A DNA stretch of 64,000 nucleotides from the NCBI GenBank assembly GCA_026075535.2, contig AP026540.1:9920001-9984000 (forward strand), given 5' to 3'. Each line of letters opens with the position of its first letter. Positions within the stretch are counted from its first letter, which is position 1. Below, one piece after another: positions 25,089 through 37,296 of the stretch. Under the pieces are notes generated by a model. The model saw only the letters and a program-made list of their open reading frames with translations, was not told the DNA's origin and ran no database searches. Source of the DNA: Tricholoma matsutake. Lineage: Eukaryota > Basidiomycota > Agaricomycetes > Agaricales > Tricholomataceae. Position numbers and translations under genes: made by a program.

Positions 25089-25295
25089 TATAGTGGGGCA
25101 TGCCCACGGAATTGTGGGGAAGAGATGGGTTTATATATCTGAACATGAGCACGGACCATTTGTACATGTTTCCAGGTCATGTGTTGCCATACAAGCCGAT
25201 CTAACATTGCAAACACATACAAATGGTCCATGCACATGTTCAAATATATATAATCCAATCTTGTCCCCTTCTATTTCTTGTGCATGCCCCGTATT
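25089..25295. mobile_element. Foldback/MITE-like element
   Basis: The two halves are imperfect reverse complements over roughly 80 bp each, around a centre of about 40 bp. Left: GGGGCATGCCC at 25095, GAACATGAGCACGGACCATT at 25140-25159 and TGTACATGTTT. Right: AAACACATACAAATGGTCC, GCACATGTTCAAATATATA and GCATGCCCC at 25282-25290. Outer flanks are TA-rich. The structure could form a long hairpin. No coding capacity; the apparent ORFs on both strands mirror each other. Confidence 0.6.
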
Positions 25296-25720
25296 ATAAT
25301 TATAATTATAATAATATATACGAGACTTTTTAACTTTTAGGCCTTTTTTATACTTTCTCATCAATAGGTCTTTTGAGATTGGTGTGATAAAGCTGAAAAA
25401 GTCAAAAAGCCCAAAAATAAAGTGTGATTTTCCTGATGGACCCCTATTCCTAGGAGGAGAAGAGACTCAGAGACTTTCCTGTTTCAGGACCTCTCTGCAA
25501 TCCTCTCACTCTCTCCTACTGATCTCTCTTAGATTCACTTAGTGTAATTTCATGCTCTATTAATCTCATCATACCTCACATGTCAAGTGAAAGTCATGCT
25601 GCCTATTTTGGATGACCAGCAGGACATGAAGTTAGTCAAAACAAGGAAGGACCTGTGCAAGCGCACTTTGAAGGATCATCTGGAGAACCCTCAAGCCAAA
25701 TGCTTCCTTCTGGAATGCCT

Positions 25721-25911
25721 TGTAAGGATGTTCCCTATTCACACTTGTTTACTAACAGCTTCAGACTCATGCACAGACCTACACACACGTAAATATATCT
25801 CTTATCCTTACCATCATCACCATCCCGTACTCTAGAGTCTTATAAAACACCTCTTCTGCTTGTTATTTCCACTGTCCCCCCCTGCCTTTAGTGAATCTCC
25901 CCAAGATTACA
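25721..25911 (+). repeat. 5' LTR of Gypsy element 1
   Basis: 191 bp, TG...CA ends. It contains CTTATAAAACACC, a likely TATA region, about 55 bp before the 3' end. It pairs with 37106-37296. Confidence 0.93.
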
Positions 25912-26172
25912 CTTTTTTTTAATGATGCACCAAGAGAACTTCTGCCAGCTCACTACGGCTCATTTTTCTCACCACTGCCTCGTTTCATATGCACATCCCT
26001 TTTTTTTCTTTCTTCCTCATTTTCCACCCTCGCTTGCTCACCCACCTCTCTGCATCAAAATCTCTTACCGTCAATTCTGCCCAACCTGCTGATCACGTGC
26101 CTACAAGTGCTTGCTGTTGCTGACACTCGCTTGAGTGAGATCAACTTCTCGAGTCAATTGCTGCCTCCACTC

Positions 26173-27441
26173 ATGCCGAGCGAAGGACCTGCTGCATCTG
26201 AATTCGGTGACATTGTGAACATTGGTGGATCTCACCCAATCCCTGTCGTCCCCTCACATAGCAGGCACCTGACAAACATGCATATAACGACACCCCCCAA
26301 CGACTCTTCTTCTTCTGATACCTTGTGCTCTTCCCTTACCTATGACATTTCCTCGTTTACATGTGATACAATGTCGTCCCACTCTCCTGCGGAAGTCATC
26401 CATCCCAAACCTAAACACATTCCCCTTCTGTCACCCAGTGAGATCTCCCCTTTAGTCATGTGACAGTGGGAGATGGCTTGTGAGGACTTTTTTCAGCTAG
26501 CAAGAAGCTTGAGATTGATGCTCAGGTTTCAGCCATCTTACCAGGCTTAAAAGACATGCAAGCTCGTGACTGGGTTGCTATGCATCGCGCCCATCTCACC
26601 TTGCTCTCTTTTCCTGAATTTATGACTGAGTTTCATAAAGAATTTCTACCTGGGGGGTGGGATGATGAAACTCCACTCCCGCATTTGCAACTCACATCTT
26701 CATTTCTCTGACTCATTCCCCAAGTGGGTGAACGATATATGACACTCCAATATCATCCTCAGAAACATGGTGTATCACTTCACTGACGATGCACTCCGCC
26801 TTCAACTGGAAACCCTACTTGACCCTGACCTCCATATTTGTTGCAAAAACAGGAATGTGAAGGAAATCATTGAGAATGCCTCTAACAGTGCTGGCAAACG
26901 TACACCTGAGGCCCGCCTGACGTCTTGGATCTCTGAACTCTGGAAACTCATCGATGAACGGGCTCATGATACAAAACGGTACCTCAAAGCTGCTGAGGAT
27001 CTCCAACGAGTGCCCAAGCATCAAGCGTTGGGGAACTACTCACGCATGCATAACATTTACCCTGCCCCTAAACCCTGCCCTCCTACTACTACATTGTCCA
27101 GCACCTCCTTGTCTTCTTGGTCAAAACCACCTCATCTCACTGAGAATGAACGCAGTCCTTTATTCAAGCACCAGGGCTGTTTGAAATGCCGATGAGGGTA
27201 CCAAGATCATTGTGCTACTGATTGTCCCTACGATTTTCCAGATGGCCGCAACTACAGGGAACTTACAGATGATCTCCTCTTCAATCAGAAGTGGAAAAAC
27301 ATTGCCCCCTCTGTTGCCAAGCCTATTGGCATTGTCACACCTGCTGAAACCATGAATAACAAGAATGAGATCTCCTTCATTGCTGGTGCCATTATGCCTT
27401 CTGCTGTCCTGGGATCCAGTTCTGAGTCGGAGGATGAGTAA
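26173..27441 (+). pseudogene. Gag of Gypsy element 1, degenerate
   Basis: Structural polyprotein region of the element. A probable start is the ATG at 26173. The frame runs into TGA at 26461, shifts frame around 26490 and again near 26670, and resumes from 26767. That last part holds an alpha-helical capsid-like segment (VKEIIENASNSAGKRT, WISELWKLIDERAHD). Near 27175 lies a zinc-knuckle-like CLKC...GYQDHCATDC interrupted by TGA at 27193. It ends in TAA at 27439-27441 after an acidic SSSESEDE tail, six bases before the pol frame opens in another register. At least two frameshifts and two TGA stops make it non-functional. Confidence 0.7.
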
Positions 27442-27446
27442 ACAGC

Positions 27447-30400
27447 ATGTTGGATTGTGGCGTGCATGTCGTTCTTATTGATTCCTGCCTCGCCGATCAG
27501 CTTGGCTTATGCTGGTACCATTTGCATGCTCTACCTGTTTCTGTCACACTTAGCAATTCTTCTTTGCCTGATAATCACTTGCATGAATATGTTAAACTTC
27601 AACTGTACACACCTGACTCTGCGTGGGTTTCACAAACTGTTAAAGCTATTGTCGCTCCAAACTTATGTGTCCCTTTACTTCTTGGTCTCCCATTTTTGTC
27701 CACAAACCATATTGTTGCAGATTTCAATACTCGGACTGCCATTGATAAATGTAGTTGTTATGATCTTCTTAATCCACCTCCTCATAAATGTAACTTTAAA
27801 TTGACTAGCCCTAAATGGGCCATACATGATACAAGGAATGCTGTTAAAGCTATGTTACCTGAACTCATCAAAGTCTGTGAACAACATCTTAAGGATGGCA
27901 AATGTGTGCCTGAATTTGTGAAACCCCTCGATGTTGCAGGCATGATCAAAGATCATATCAAAATCATAGCGATGAACAAAAATATTGAAAAGCTTGAAGC
28001 AGACCTCCTCTTGGAGTTTAAACATGTCTTTGAACCATTACCTCATGTAGATCATCTACCACACAATGTCACAGCATGCATTAAACTGGTGAATGCTGAA
28101 CAAACAATTAAAACCTGCATGTACACATGCCCCCATAAATTTCAGGACACATGGAAGACTCTCATTCAACAGCACCTTGACACTGGTTGTATTCGGCCCT
28201 CGTCTTCTCTGCATGCCTCACCTGCATTCATTGTACCTAAATCTGATCCTACTGTACTACCAAGGTGGGTTAGCGACTACCATCAATTGAATAAGAACAC
28301 GGTGTCAGACTCACACCCTATACCTTGTATCGATGACATCTTGAATGATTGTGCTAAAGGTAGGATGTGGGGCACCATCGACATGACGAACAGCTTCTTC
28401 CAAACATGAATGCACTCTGCTGACATTCTGCTTACCGCTGTATCAACACCATTCAGGCTTTTTGAGTGGACCATGATGCCAATGGGCCTTAAAAACTCAC
28501 CTGCAATCCATCAATGTCGTGTTACCGCCGCACTGCAGAAGTGGATTGGCTCCATTTGTCACATTTACCTCAACGACATCATAATTTGGTCCAACTCACT
28601 TGAGGAACACTGTCAGAACACCCGCACGATCCTTAAAGCTTTGGAAGATGCCCAATTATACTGTAACCCCAAGAAAACCCACCTCTTCCTCACCGAGGTT
28701 GATTTTCTTGGTCACCACATTTCTGCCCAGGGGATCAAGGCCGACTCAAAGAAAACTGACTGTATCGTTAACTGGCCCTGGCCACATTGTGTGAAGGACA
28801 TTTGCCAATTCTGTGGCCTTGTCTGATATGTCACCCATTTTCTACCTCATATCACTGATCACACCCGTATCTTTTTGGCACTCTCCACAAAAGAATGCAA
28901 TAAGAATTTCCCCCCTTGGACTGCAGAGCACCAGCATGCATTCAATAAAATTAAGAAAGCAGTGATCAGCCACGAGTGTCTCATGACTATTGATCACAAC
29001 TTGATGCCCAAGCACAAAATCTTCATAACTACTGATGCCAGCAACTACCAGTCAGGTGCCATTCTGTCCTTTGGGACTGAGTGGGAATCGGCTTGCCCTG
29101 TCGCCTTTGATTCTATGACATTTAAGGGCACCAAGCTGAATTACCCTGTGCATGAAAAACAGATGCTTGAAATCATCCGTGCACTCCAGAAATGGTGATC
29201 CAATCTTGTCAGCATCCCATTTGTGATTTTCACAGATCATAAAACCTTGGAGAATTTCAACACACAACGTGACCTAAGCCATCATCAGGCTCAGTGGATG
29301 GAATTCATGGCTCAGTACAACTGCAAAATCATTTACATGAAGGGTGAAGACAATTGTGCAGCCGATGCACTCTAGAGGACATCATTCGATGCCGAACTCA
29401 CAGCATTGACTCCTTACCCCCCTGATGGCTCTGACTCTATCGCACTGATTTTCAGTAAAGGTGATACCTCGTTTGCCTGCCCTCACATCTTGGCAGACCC
29501 CATCACCAATGTCAATGTCCTACCTGCAGTTGCTGCAACCCTTTCCGTGGCTGCTGACGATGAACTCCTGTCTGCAATTTGTACTGGATACATCTCTGAT
29601 CCATGGTGTGTCCATATGAAGAGCACCGACTTCCTCCCACATGGGGTCAAAGAAGTTGACAGCCTTCTATATGCTGGCAATTGTCTCATCATCCCATGTG
29701 TCTCAAATGTGCGTGAGTCTCTCTTCCACCTCGCTCATGACATCTTGGGGCATTTTGGATTTGCAAAATCAGATGGGTCACTTTGCAATTTATTTTACTG
29801 GCCTAACATGTGATGGGACCTCGAAAATGTGTATGTGCCTGCACGCACAGACTGCCAATGTAACAAACTGACAACTAAGAGACCTCTGGGCCCCTTGCAC
29901 CCCCTCCCTATCCCAGACCAATGTGGGGACTCTGTTGCGATGGATTTCATTGGCCCCTTACCAGACAATGACAGATTCAACAGCATTGTTTCATTCACCG
30001 ACCACTTGAACTCTGATATCTGCATTATACCTACCCAGATGGACATCAGTGCGGAAGACCTTGCTGTAATTTTTTTTGATGAGTGGTACTGCAAAAACAG
30101 CCTCCCCCTCGAGATCATTTCGGATCGAGACAAACTCTTCCTATCCAAATTTTGGCAGGCTCTGCACAAACTCACTGGCATGAAACTCAAGATGTCAACT
30201 GTGTACCACCCTCAATCGGATGGCGCTAGCAAACATTCCAACAAAACAATCAATCAGTGCCTCTATTACCATGTCGAATATAATCAGACTGGGTGGCATC
30301 GTGTGCTACCTCGGGTACATTTTGACATAATGAACTCAATTAATGCTTCCACAGGTTTTTCACCCTTCCAATTGTGAATGGGCCGGAGCCCTCGAATCAT

Positions 30401-30883
30401 TCCCCCACTAATCACTTCTACAGATGGCTCGATCGAAGATATTTGTGCTATCGATATCATTGAGCACCTTCAGATGGATGTTCAGGAGGCACAGGACAAC
30501 CTCCTGCAGTCTAAGATTTCACAGTCTCTATCTGCTAATGAACACCACTCTAACAATTTTCCTTTTGAAAAAGGAAGTCACATCGTTCTGTCGACACTGC
30601 ATAGATGATGGGAGTACAAAAGTAAGGATGAACACCATGTGGCCAAGTTCATGCCATGATATGATGGCCCATACCTCATTACCGAGACTGCCCCTGACAT
30701 CTCTACGATCACTGTCGACATGCCAAATCACCCCAACACCTTCCCCACATTCCACACATCTCAGGCCCTACCCTTCATTGAGAATGACTGGGACCTTTTC
30801 CCAAACTGTGAATTGGATTCACCACCACCGGTAATCATGGACTCGCATGAGGAATATGTCATCGATCATATTCTTGATGAATA
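27447..30883 (+). pseudogene. Pol of Gypsy element 1 (protease, RT, RNase H, integrase), stop-ridden
   Basis: One reading frame spans 27447 to the nested insertion at 30884 without a frameshift. It is broken by TGA at 28407, 28824, 29196, 29811, 30375, 30606 and 30657, and one TAG at 29373. Recognisable parts: a retropepsin-like loop (LDCGVHVVLID), reverse transcriptase (ASPAFIVPKSD, RWVSDYHQLN, FFQT, IYLNDIIIW), RNase H (TTDASNYQSGAIL), integrase zinc region and core (MDFIGPLPD, ISDRDKLF, YHPQSDGASKHSN). The RT box reads YLND instead of the usual YxDD, and the third integrase acidic residue, normally in GASE, reads K, so key catalytic positions are also altered. Pol resumes after the nested element at 36840. 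Confidence 0.85.
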
Positions 30884-31140
30884 TGGAAACCTACCCCTTA
30901 ATTGGGGATAGGTAACACTGAAGTTTTCTATATATGAGAAATAACCAGAATATAACACTTACGTCAAATCACTAAAGTGACAGGACAACGGCGTGGTATT
31001 AGGAATAGAGAATAATACAAAAAGCGTGTAAGGATATGGGGAAAGGGAAGAATAGGGAATCTAATGTGACGCATAGTTAATAAGGTAAGTTTGCAAACCG
31101 TGTACAAATAAGAGTCAATGTATACGTAAGCAGGCTTACA
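30884..31140 (-). repeat. 3' LTR of nested Gypsy element 2 (left copy)
   Basis: 257 bp, 96-97% identical by eye to 36580-36836. The minus-strand polypurine tract abuts its inner end at 31141. Confidence 0.92.
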
Positions 31141-31509
31141 CCCTCCCACTGTTAAAAAAGTGTATGGGTGTTAGGAAAATCAACAATAGTGAAAGAAATC
31201 AACAACAGCACAGAGCTTTGAAAAAAAATCAGTAAGATAAAGTCAACCCATCATCAACCAAATGACGGGTGCATTAAAAAACCCTGTAGGGAAAAAGCTA
31301 CCATGTCCCCTATACCATATGGGAATGTCACACATCTAATGCTTTGCAGTCGACTAACTCGCATTGAGGGAGCCACAAGTCTTCATCTTCACCGTAACCG
31401 GCCCACCGAACAAGATATTGGAATCCCCGGCCTCGCCTTCGTTTGTCCACGATTTTCTCGATGCGATACTCTTCTAAGCCGTCCGCAGTGAGGACCGGCC
31501 CCAGTCGTT

Positions 31510-34500
31510 CGTGCTCTCATGCAGGAAAAAGCGCCTTGTCATTTTTGACATGTCATTTAAGCAACGAGGAATGAAAGGTAGGGAAACGCTCAGGCAAATT
31601 AGGCAAGTGTAGTGTGTAGGCCGAGTTTTCGGGAAAAGATTTCGTTACTTTGTACGGGCCGTCCCATCAAGGGAAGAATTTGGCAACGCGGGAACTGTTG
31701 CCAGATTTATATTCTCGCCGCCGGTGTAACATGGCAAGCATGACCTTGTCGTCAATTTGGTATACCTCTTCAGGCCCCCGAGATTTGTTAGAGTAGAACA
31801 CTTGCAAGATTTTCGCTCCAAGCAATGAATCTTTGGCATCTAAAACATCTGTTTCTATTTGAGAAATAATATTCCGAGCTGTCACCTCTGCACTTGCAGG
31901 TGTCTGGTGCCCAGCAGCAGTGGAGGGATCACGCGAGGGTTCCGCCCCATATGCAATTGGAAACCTGAGTACCCAGTTGAAGCATTAACCGAGTTCATCA
32001 TGTTGAACCTAATGATTGGCAATGCACAAACCCAGCCCTTTTGGTTTTGTTCCACGTGGAATCGGATGCACTGGTTTAGTGTTTTATTCATGCGCTCGCT
32101 GGCACCATCAGTTTGCGGATGATATGCCATAGACATTTTCAGGTGTACACCCATTAAGTCATGTAGAGCCTTCCAGAATGTGGAAATGAAGAGCTTATTG
32201 CAATCACTGATTAACTCTAGCGGTAGTCCATTCTCGCAGTACCAATCATTGAAGAAAAGTAAGGCAAGCTGCAGCGCCGAGATGTCAGTGCAAGTGGGGA
32301 TGAGACACACATCGGAACCGAGGCGGTCGGTAACGGTCAGAATGCAATTGTATCCTTTGTCTTCCGGTAGCAGCCCCATGAAATCCAAGCAAACTGAGTC
32401 CCCTCTATTTTCAGGCACTGGTAATGGGTGGAGAGGTCCTTTAGGCTTAGAAGTCGCACCCTTATTTCATTGGCAGCTAGGGCAAGCAGGCACATATGCC
32501 TGTTCCAGATCCCTCCGCATGTTGGGCCAATAATAGCAGTTCCTGATGCTTGCGTAGGATTTATCGGCACCAAAGTGCCCTAGTGCATCGTGAGCTAAAC
32601 GAAAAAGGTCCTCATGCAGCGTTCCGTATTGCGGAATGATCAGGCGATCGCCAATGTACCACAAGTCGTTCTCGAAACAGATCCCAGGGATGCCCTCATC
32701 AGCCACGGATAGCTTCTGGCAAAACTCATTGGTTTTGTAGCCAAGTCGAACATCTTGTAGGAAGGATTTGTCCGTAGAGATAGCTAGAATTGCATTGCAA
32801 GAGGCACTGGTTTTCAGCCAGTTATCCCAGCGTATGGGTGAGTCAGCAACATCCACGTCATCAGGCTTATCATCAGCAACGTCTTCAGGTAATCTCGACA
32901 ACGCGTCGGCGACAGTGTTATCCTCGCCGCGAATGTAATGTATCATCATGTCGAACTGAGACAAATGCTCCATCCAACGAGCTTGGCGTTGTGATAAATC
33001 TTTCTGTGTGTCAAAATTTTCCAGAGTTCAGTGATCGGTATACACCCAGAAATGGGATCCCAGCAAATCTGATCTCCACTTTTTTAACATGCGAACCACT
33101 GCCAGCATCTCTTTTTCATGCACTGGGTAATTTTTTTGTGCGTCGTTAAGCTGCATTGAATCAAAAGCAACCGGTCAAGCACTTTCCCATGTTGGGCCCC
33201 AGCTCAATATGGTGCCGGTACGTTTATCGCTAGCATCGCATGTGACAAAAATTTTATTGTTAGCAGGGTGTGTGTGATCGATAACTGTCAGGCATTCCCT
33301 GCTTACTACCAAGCCTTTGATAGCCTCGAACGCGAACTGGTGATCGGCACTCCAGCTAGGGAAATGTTTCTCGCATTCCTTAGTAGTGAGGGGAGTAAGC
33401 ATAGTGGAGTGTTTGGCGAGATTAGGGAGGAAGGCCACAATGTAATGAATGAGCCCCAAGAAGCTCCATACGTCGGTAGCTGACTTCGGAACTGGCCAGT
33501 TCAGGATTTTATCCACTTTGGATGTGCAAGCTTCTATGCCTTCCTGAGAGATTCGATGCCCCAAAAAAATAAGTTCACTCAGGTAGAATTGAGACTTTTT
33601 TGGATTACAATACAAATGGTCTCTCTGTAACACGCTCATTACTTGCTTGATGTGCTCGCCATGCTCCGCAAGTGACTCTGAGTAAATAATAATATCATCC
33701 AGATAAATGTGGCAAAAAATCCCGAGGAAAGGGCGTAGGCATGCAGTGACGCGTCGTTGATGGATGGGGGGAGAGTTACGGAGTCCTTGAGGCATCACTA
33801 CCCATTCATATAAACCTAAAGGAGTGGTCACTGCTGTCAGATGAATGCTGCCAGGATCCATTTTAGTATGAAAGAAACTGTCAGTCATATCCAATTTACT
33901 CCATATTTTCCCACGTCTGGCGTCCACTAGGATATCGTCGACCCAAGGCAGGGGGTGGGAATTGGTGATTGTATTGGAGTTGAGTTGTCTGTAGTCATTA
34001 ACCCATCGAGGTAGTGCAGTATTGTCAGCTTTTGGGACAAGGAAAGCTGGGGACGCATGTTCAGATGAGGAAGGACGGATGCGGCCAGCTTCCAGGTGAC
34101 GCTGAATCAGGGTTGTCCAAGCCTCGTGATATTTCCATGGGCATGAGTAGTTCCTCGTGACAATGGTCTTGTTTGCATCTTTCAGTTTAATCTTGCATAG
34201 GCATTTCACTAACATGAGGGATAGGCCTGAAAATGTCTGCGTATCTGTCGTGAACCTCATTGTTAAGTTTCTGTAACTGTTCAACTCCTGCCAATTGTTC
34301 AACGCAGCACTTGATAGCAGTGATGACGTCAATGCTGTTAACAGGCTCACAAGTGGCATCGATCAGTGGTTGGCATATCACACACATCTCTTTTAATTCT
34401 GCCAGTAATAGTTTATGGTTTGCAACATTTGCTGTGATAATTTGTCGTAATTTTACAATAGGTTTATGTGTGTGGCTGGCTACAGGGTGCAATAGGTCAA

Positions 34501-36446
34501 ACTTGGCAATAGTGTCTATAGCCGAGCCTTCGCGGACATTTACAGTAATGTTATTATGAAAAAGGAAAGGCAATCCCAAGATGATAGGGTGGCAAAGGCC
34601 GGGTGCAACGAGTGCACGTACAGTCTTAGTGGAGTAAAGGTTATTACAGTCATGCAACTTAAGCTTAACCCAGTGGGTAAGGGCAATTTAAGGAGTCAAG
34701 TTCGAGCCATTGAAGAAGGCACCAGACACAGGAAATGGTCGAGGCAGTAATTGGATTGATAATTGCAAGCGTGAAACGAGGTCTTGATTGATCAGAACTG
34801 GACCAGATCCATGGTCAATAAGTGCTTCAACAGGAACACGAGAGATAGAGGAGGGATCACGAGTATCAATCGTGCACTTCCACACCAGATGTGGAAGGAA
34901 ATAGGGTATTTGAGTGCTTACCGAGTCATTTGAGTCTCGAGATAAGTCACTGTCTCCACCACCTAGAATTGATGAATCATTGGGTGGGCCGACAGAGGCG
35001 ATGGGGTAAGCAGACATACCCAACACTGCCGTTACAGGCAACGCTGGAGGGGCCATTGAAGGTTGAGAGGGTTGAGAGGAATATGCATGGCTAGATGACG
35101 ACGAAATGTTGGCAACGGAAGCAATAGACGAGGTTTGTTTGTCTCGAGGGATTGGCAATGCAGGCAGCTTGATACATTTCCTAGCCTCATTGACGCTTGT
35201 CATTGTACGCTCAACATAACTGTCCCCAGAAGGAAACTCGCACGGATGTCCTTGCGACAGATAAAATCCGCAGCATTTTTTACAACCACTGTGGGTCTCA
35301 AGATATACTTGTTCGTGTTCTGTAAGCTTAGGAGGACATGATGATGCAGACCAAGAAGATGTTGGTTGCATACAAGACAAAGTAGATGTTTGTGCACGAG
35401 TGTTGGAAGCGTGGTGAGAGGAGTCAGATAAACCAACTGTAGAACTTGAACATTTCAGATTACATGCCACATCTTCAGCATCTCGTCTGCGGGCATTACG
35501 GTCTTCGATAAGCTTTTGATCGAGTCTAGAAAGAGTATTGATGAATGATTGCAATCTGTTTTTGGCCTTCAGTGCAGCGATCAATGTTCTCGCCACCGCC
35601 ACTGCCGCTTCATCCACCTGATCGTCAGAGTCATCGTCTCCATGGTTGGACTCATCAGAGGAAGAATCATGGCTATCCTTCCAACGGTCAAAGGCAGACG
35701 CAAGTTCAGGCGAGATATTGGATTTGATTTGTGTTCAGAGTTGCAAAGGGGATAAGTGGTACTGGGAGTTTTTGAGCAGGAGGTTGTCTCGACGTAAGGC
35801 ATCTACGAAATCTGCAAATGGGGTCTTGTTCTGTTTGGTTGAACGAACTTTCCGCGCAAGATCCTGCTGCCATCGTTTGGGTAACCAACGACTCTGGACT
35901 TTAGACATGAATTCAATGAAGGAGAGGGACAATAAAATTTCTTGTTGCGACTGGTACCAATCTGAGAATAATGGATCTTCAAAAGAGTATACAATATGTT
36001 CCACGAAACCTTTAGCTTCGAGTCCATCCTTGTTTTGCAGGTATCCGTGAGCATGGTGTTCGATTCAATGTAACAACTCTGGTGTCATGGTGCCCATTGG
36101 ATATCATGGGGCGCTTGCCATTATTGAGGCTTAATACTGCAGCTGAGACATTTGAGGACATAGTTGACTTTAAAGAAAATACACGATACTTGTCCGATGA
36201 GGAGGAAGGGCTTTGTCTATGCACAGGTCTGACTGGTGAGGGTGATGCAGGAGGAGAACTAGGTGTAGGCGTGAGTGGCGAGCTAGGTATATGTGCATCT
36301 AAAGCAGCAATTGCACCTGAACCCGTGAGAATGGAGGGAGAATCGAGTGTATGTGTATCAATTGAATTGACAGGTGTTGATGGAATACTTGACGCGGTGT
36401 CAGCAGTGTCTGCAACAGATGGAATTGTTTTGTTTGTCTTCCTCAC
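31510..36446 (-). pseudogene. Gag-pol of nested Gypsy element 2, broken
   Basis: Read on the minus strand: a Ser/Thr/Pro-rich leader, a gag capsid region (FVEHIVYSFEDPLFSDWYQS, RWLPKRWQQDLARKV, 36004 down to 35740) and a cysteine-rich knuckle (GCKKCCGFYLSQGHPC). Next come a protease loop (ALIDHGSGPVLI), RT (ASPAFLVPKAD, FFHTKMDPGSIHLTA, IYLDDIIIYSES; YLDD kept), RNase H (TCDASDKRTGTIL), integrase (LDFMGLLPED, YHPQTDGASERMN) and a chromodomain-type tail near 31500. Lesions: TAA at 34688, TGA at 33175, TGA near 33030, TGA at 32467, TGA near 31670, a frameshift near 34200 (between SEMP and KIKLKDANK) and another near 31890. The catalytic YLDD and the integrase acidic residues remain, so it is less decayed than its host element. 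Confidence 0.85.
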
Positions 36447-36579
36447 CTTACTACGTGTCGTAAGGGAGGTATTGATAGATGGCTGGCAAGACAGTTTTAT
36501 ATTTCAGGCGGTGTTTCATTGTCTATGGAGACACGGTTAACGCAGTCAACAACATACATTGTTGATGTCAAAAAAAAAG

Positions 36580-36836
36580 TGGAAACCTACCCCTTAATTG
36601 GGGATAGGTTACACTGAAGTTTTCTATATATGAGAAATAACCAGAATATAACACTTACATCAAATCACTAAAGTGACAGGACAATGGCATGGTATTAGGA
36701 ATAGAGAATAATACAAAAAGCGTGTAAGGATATGGGGAAAGGGAGGAATAGGGAATCTGATGTGACACATAGTTAATAAGGTAAGTTTGCGAACTGTGTA
36801 CAAATAAGAGTCAATGTATACGTAAGCAGGCTTACA
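36580..36836 (-). repeat. 5' LTR of nested Gypsy element 2 (right copy)
   Basis: 257 bp, TG...CA on the + strand. Its inner edge is marked by a run of nine to ten A residues at 36570-36578, so on the coding strand the LTR is followed by CTTTTTTTT, as is the 5' LTR of element 1. Confidence 0.92.
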
Positions 36837-37010
36837 GAATGACGGCGTGGCCACAGTTTTCAATACCTTGTGTGGTGGCAGGGATATGGACCTGAAGAGG
36901 ACCCGAGGATTGTGAGGCTCTCAACATTTGGTTGGCTCAAAAAGGGAGGGTTTCTGTATGTAGCCTTTTACTTTTGCATGCTGACCAGTAGCTTTTCCCC
37001 ATGGGGTTTT
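36837..37010 (+). pseudogene. Pol 3' stub of Gypsy element 1 (chromodomain)
   Basis: The pol frame continues here after the nested element: GAA, then TGA at 36840, then RRGHSFQYLVWWQGYGPEEDP, the start of a chromodomain as found at the C-terminus of chromoviral integrases. The conserved downstream part is not clearly present. The frame ends near 37010, followed by about 95 bp of non-coding sequence and the polypurine tract. Confidence 0.65.
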
Positions 37011-37105
37011 TAATGCACCTGTACTCGTGCACCTTTTGCGTATTTTTTTTCTCCACCCACCACCTCTGTTTGGATTTTATTCTTATTTTTGACAGAGGGG
37101 GAGGG

Positions 37106-37296
37106 TGTAAGGATGTTCCCTATTTACACTTGTTTACTAACAGCTTCAGACTCATGCACAGACCTACACACATGTAGATATATTTCTTATCCTTACCATC
37201 ATCACCATCCCATACTCTAGAGTCTTATAAAACACCTCTTCTGCTCGTTATTTCCACTGTCCCCCCCTGCCTTTAGTGAATCTCCCCAAGATTACA
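37106..37296 (+). repeat. 3' LTR of Gypsy element 1
   Basis: Same length and ends as the 5' LTR, with six transitions by eye, preceded by a polypurine tract and followed by the target duplication TGCCT. Confidence 0.93.

Larger units (their letters stand above)
30884..36836 (-). mobile_element. Second Gypsy-type LTR retrotransposon, nested in the first in opposite orientation
   Basis: Two 257-bp LTRs in direct orientation (30884-31140 and 36580-36836), both TGGAAACCTACCCC...CAGGCTTACA on the + strand. Flanking 5-mers are GAATA (30879-30883) and GAATG (36837-36841), a target duplication with one transition, lying inside the first element's pol. The coding strand is minus: the polypurine tract CAGTGGGAGGG (minus strand) abuts the left LTR, so the right LTR is the 5' one. 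Nine differences between the LTRs by my count, mostly CpG to TpG/CpA. Total 5953 bp. Coding region broken. Confidence 0.92.
25721..37296 (+). mobile_element. Ty3/Gypsy-type LTR retrotransposon, hosting a nested second element
   Basis: Two 191-bp LTRs in the same orientation (25721-25911 and 37106-37296) start TGTAAGGATG and end AAGATTACA. They are flanked by a perfect 5-bp target duplication, TGCCT (25716-25720 and 37297-37301). A polypurine tract (GACAGAGGGGGAGGG) lies directly before the 3' LTR. Inside, on the + strand, are gag, protease, reverse transcriptase, RNase H, integrase and a chromodomain, in the Gypsy order. Without the nested element the internal copy is about 5.6 kb. The LTRs differ at 6 sites by my count, all transitions. 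The coding region is dead. Confidence 0.92.

Noticed and set aside
25912..25925. tRNA primer-binding site after the 5' LTRs
   Set aside because: Both Gypsy elements have CTTTTTTTT after the 5' LTR, which does not look like the 3' end of a tRNA I know. No complementarity to the LTR start was seen either, so no PBS is called.
27436..27450. Programmed frameshift between gag and pol of Gypsy element 1
   Set aside because: Gag ends in TAA at 27441 and pol is open in another register from 27447, but gag is already broken by two TGA codons and frameshifts, so a programmed site cannot be told from decay.
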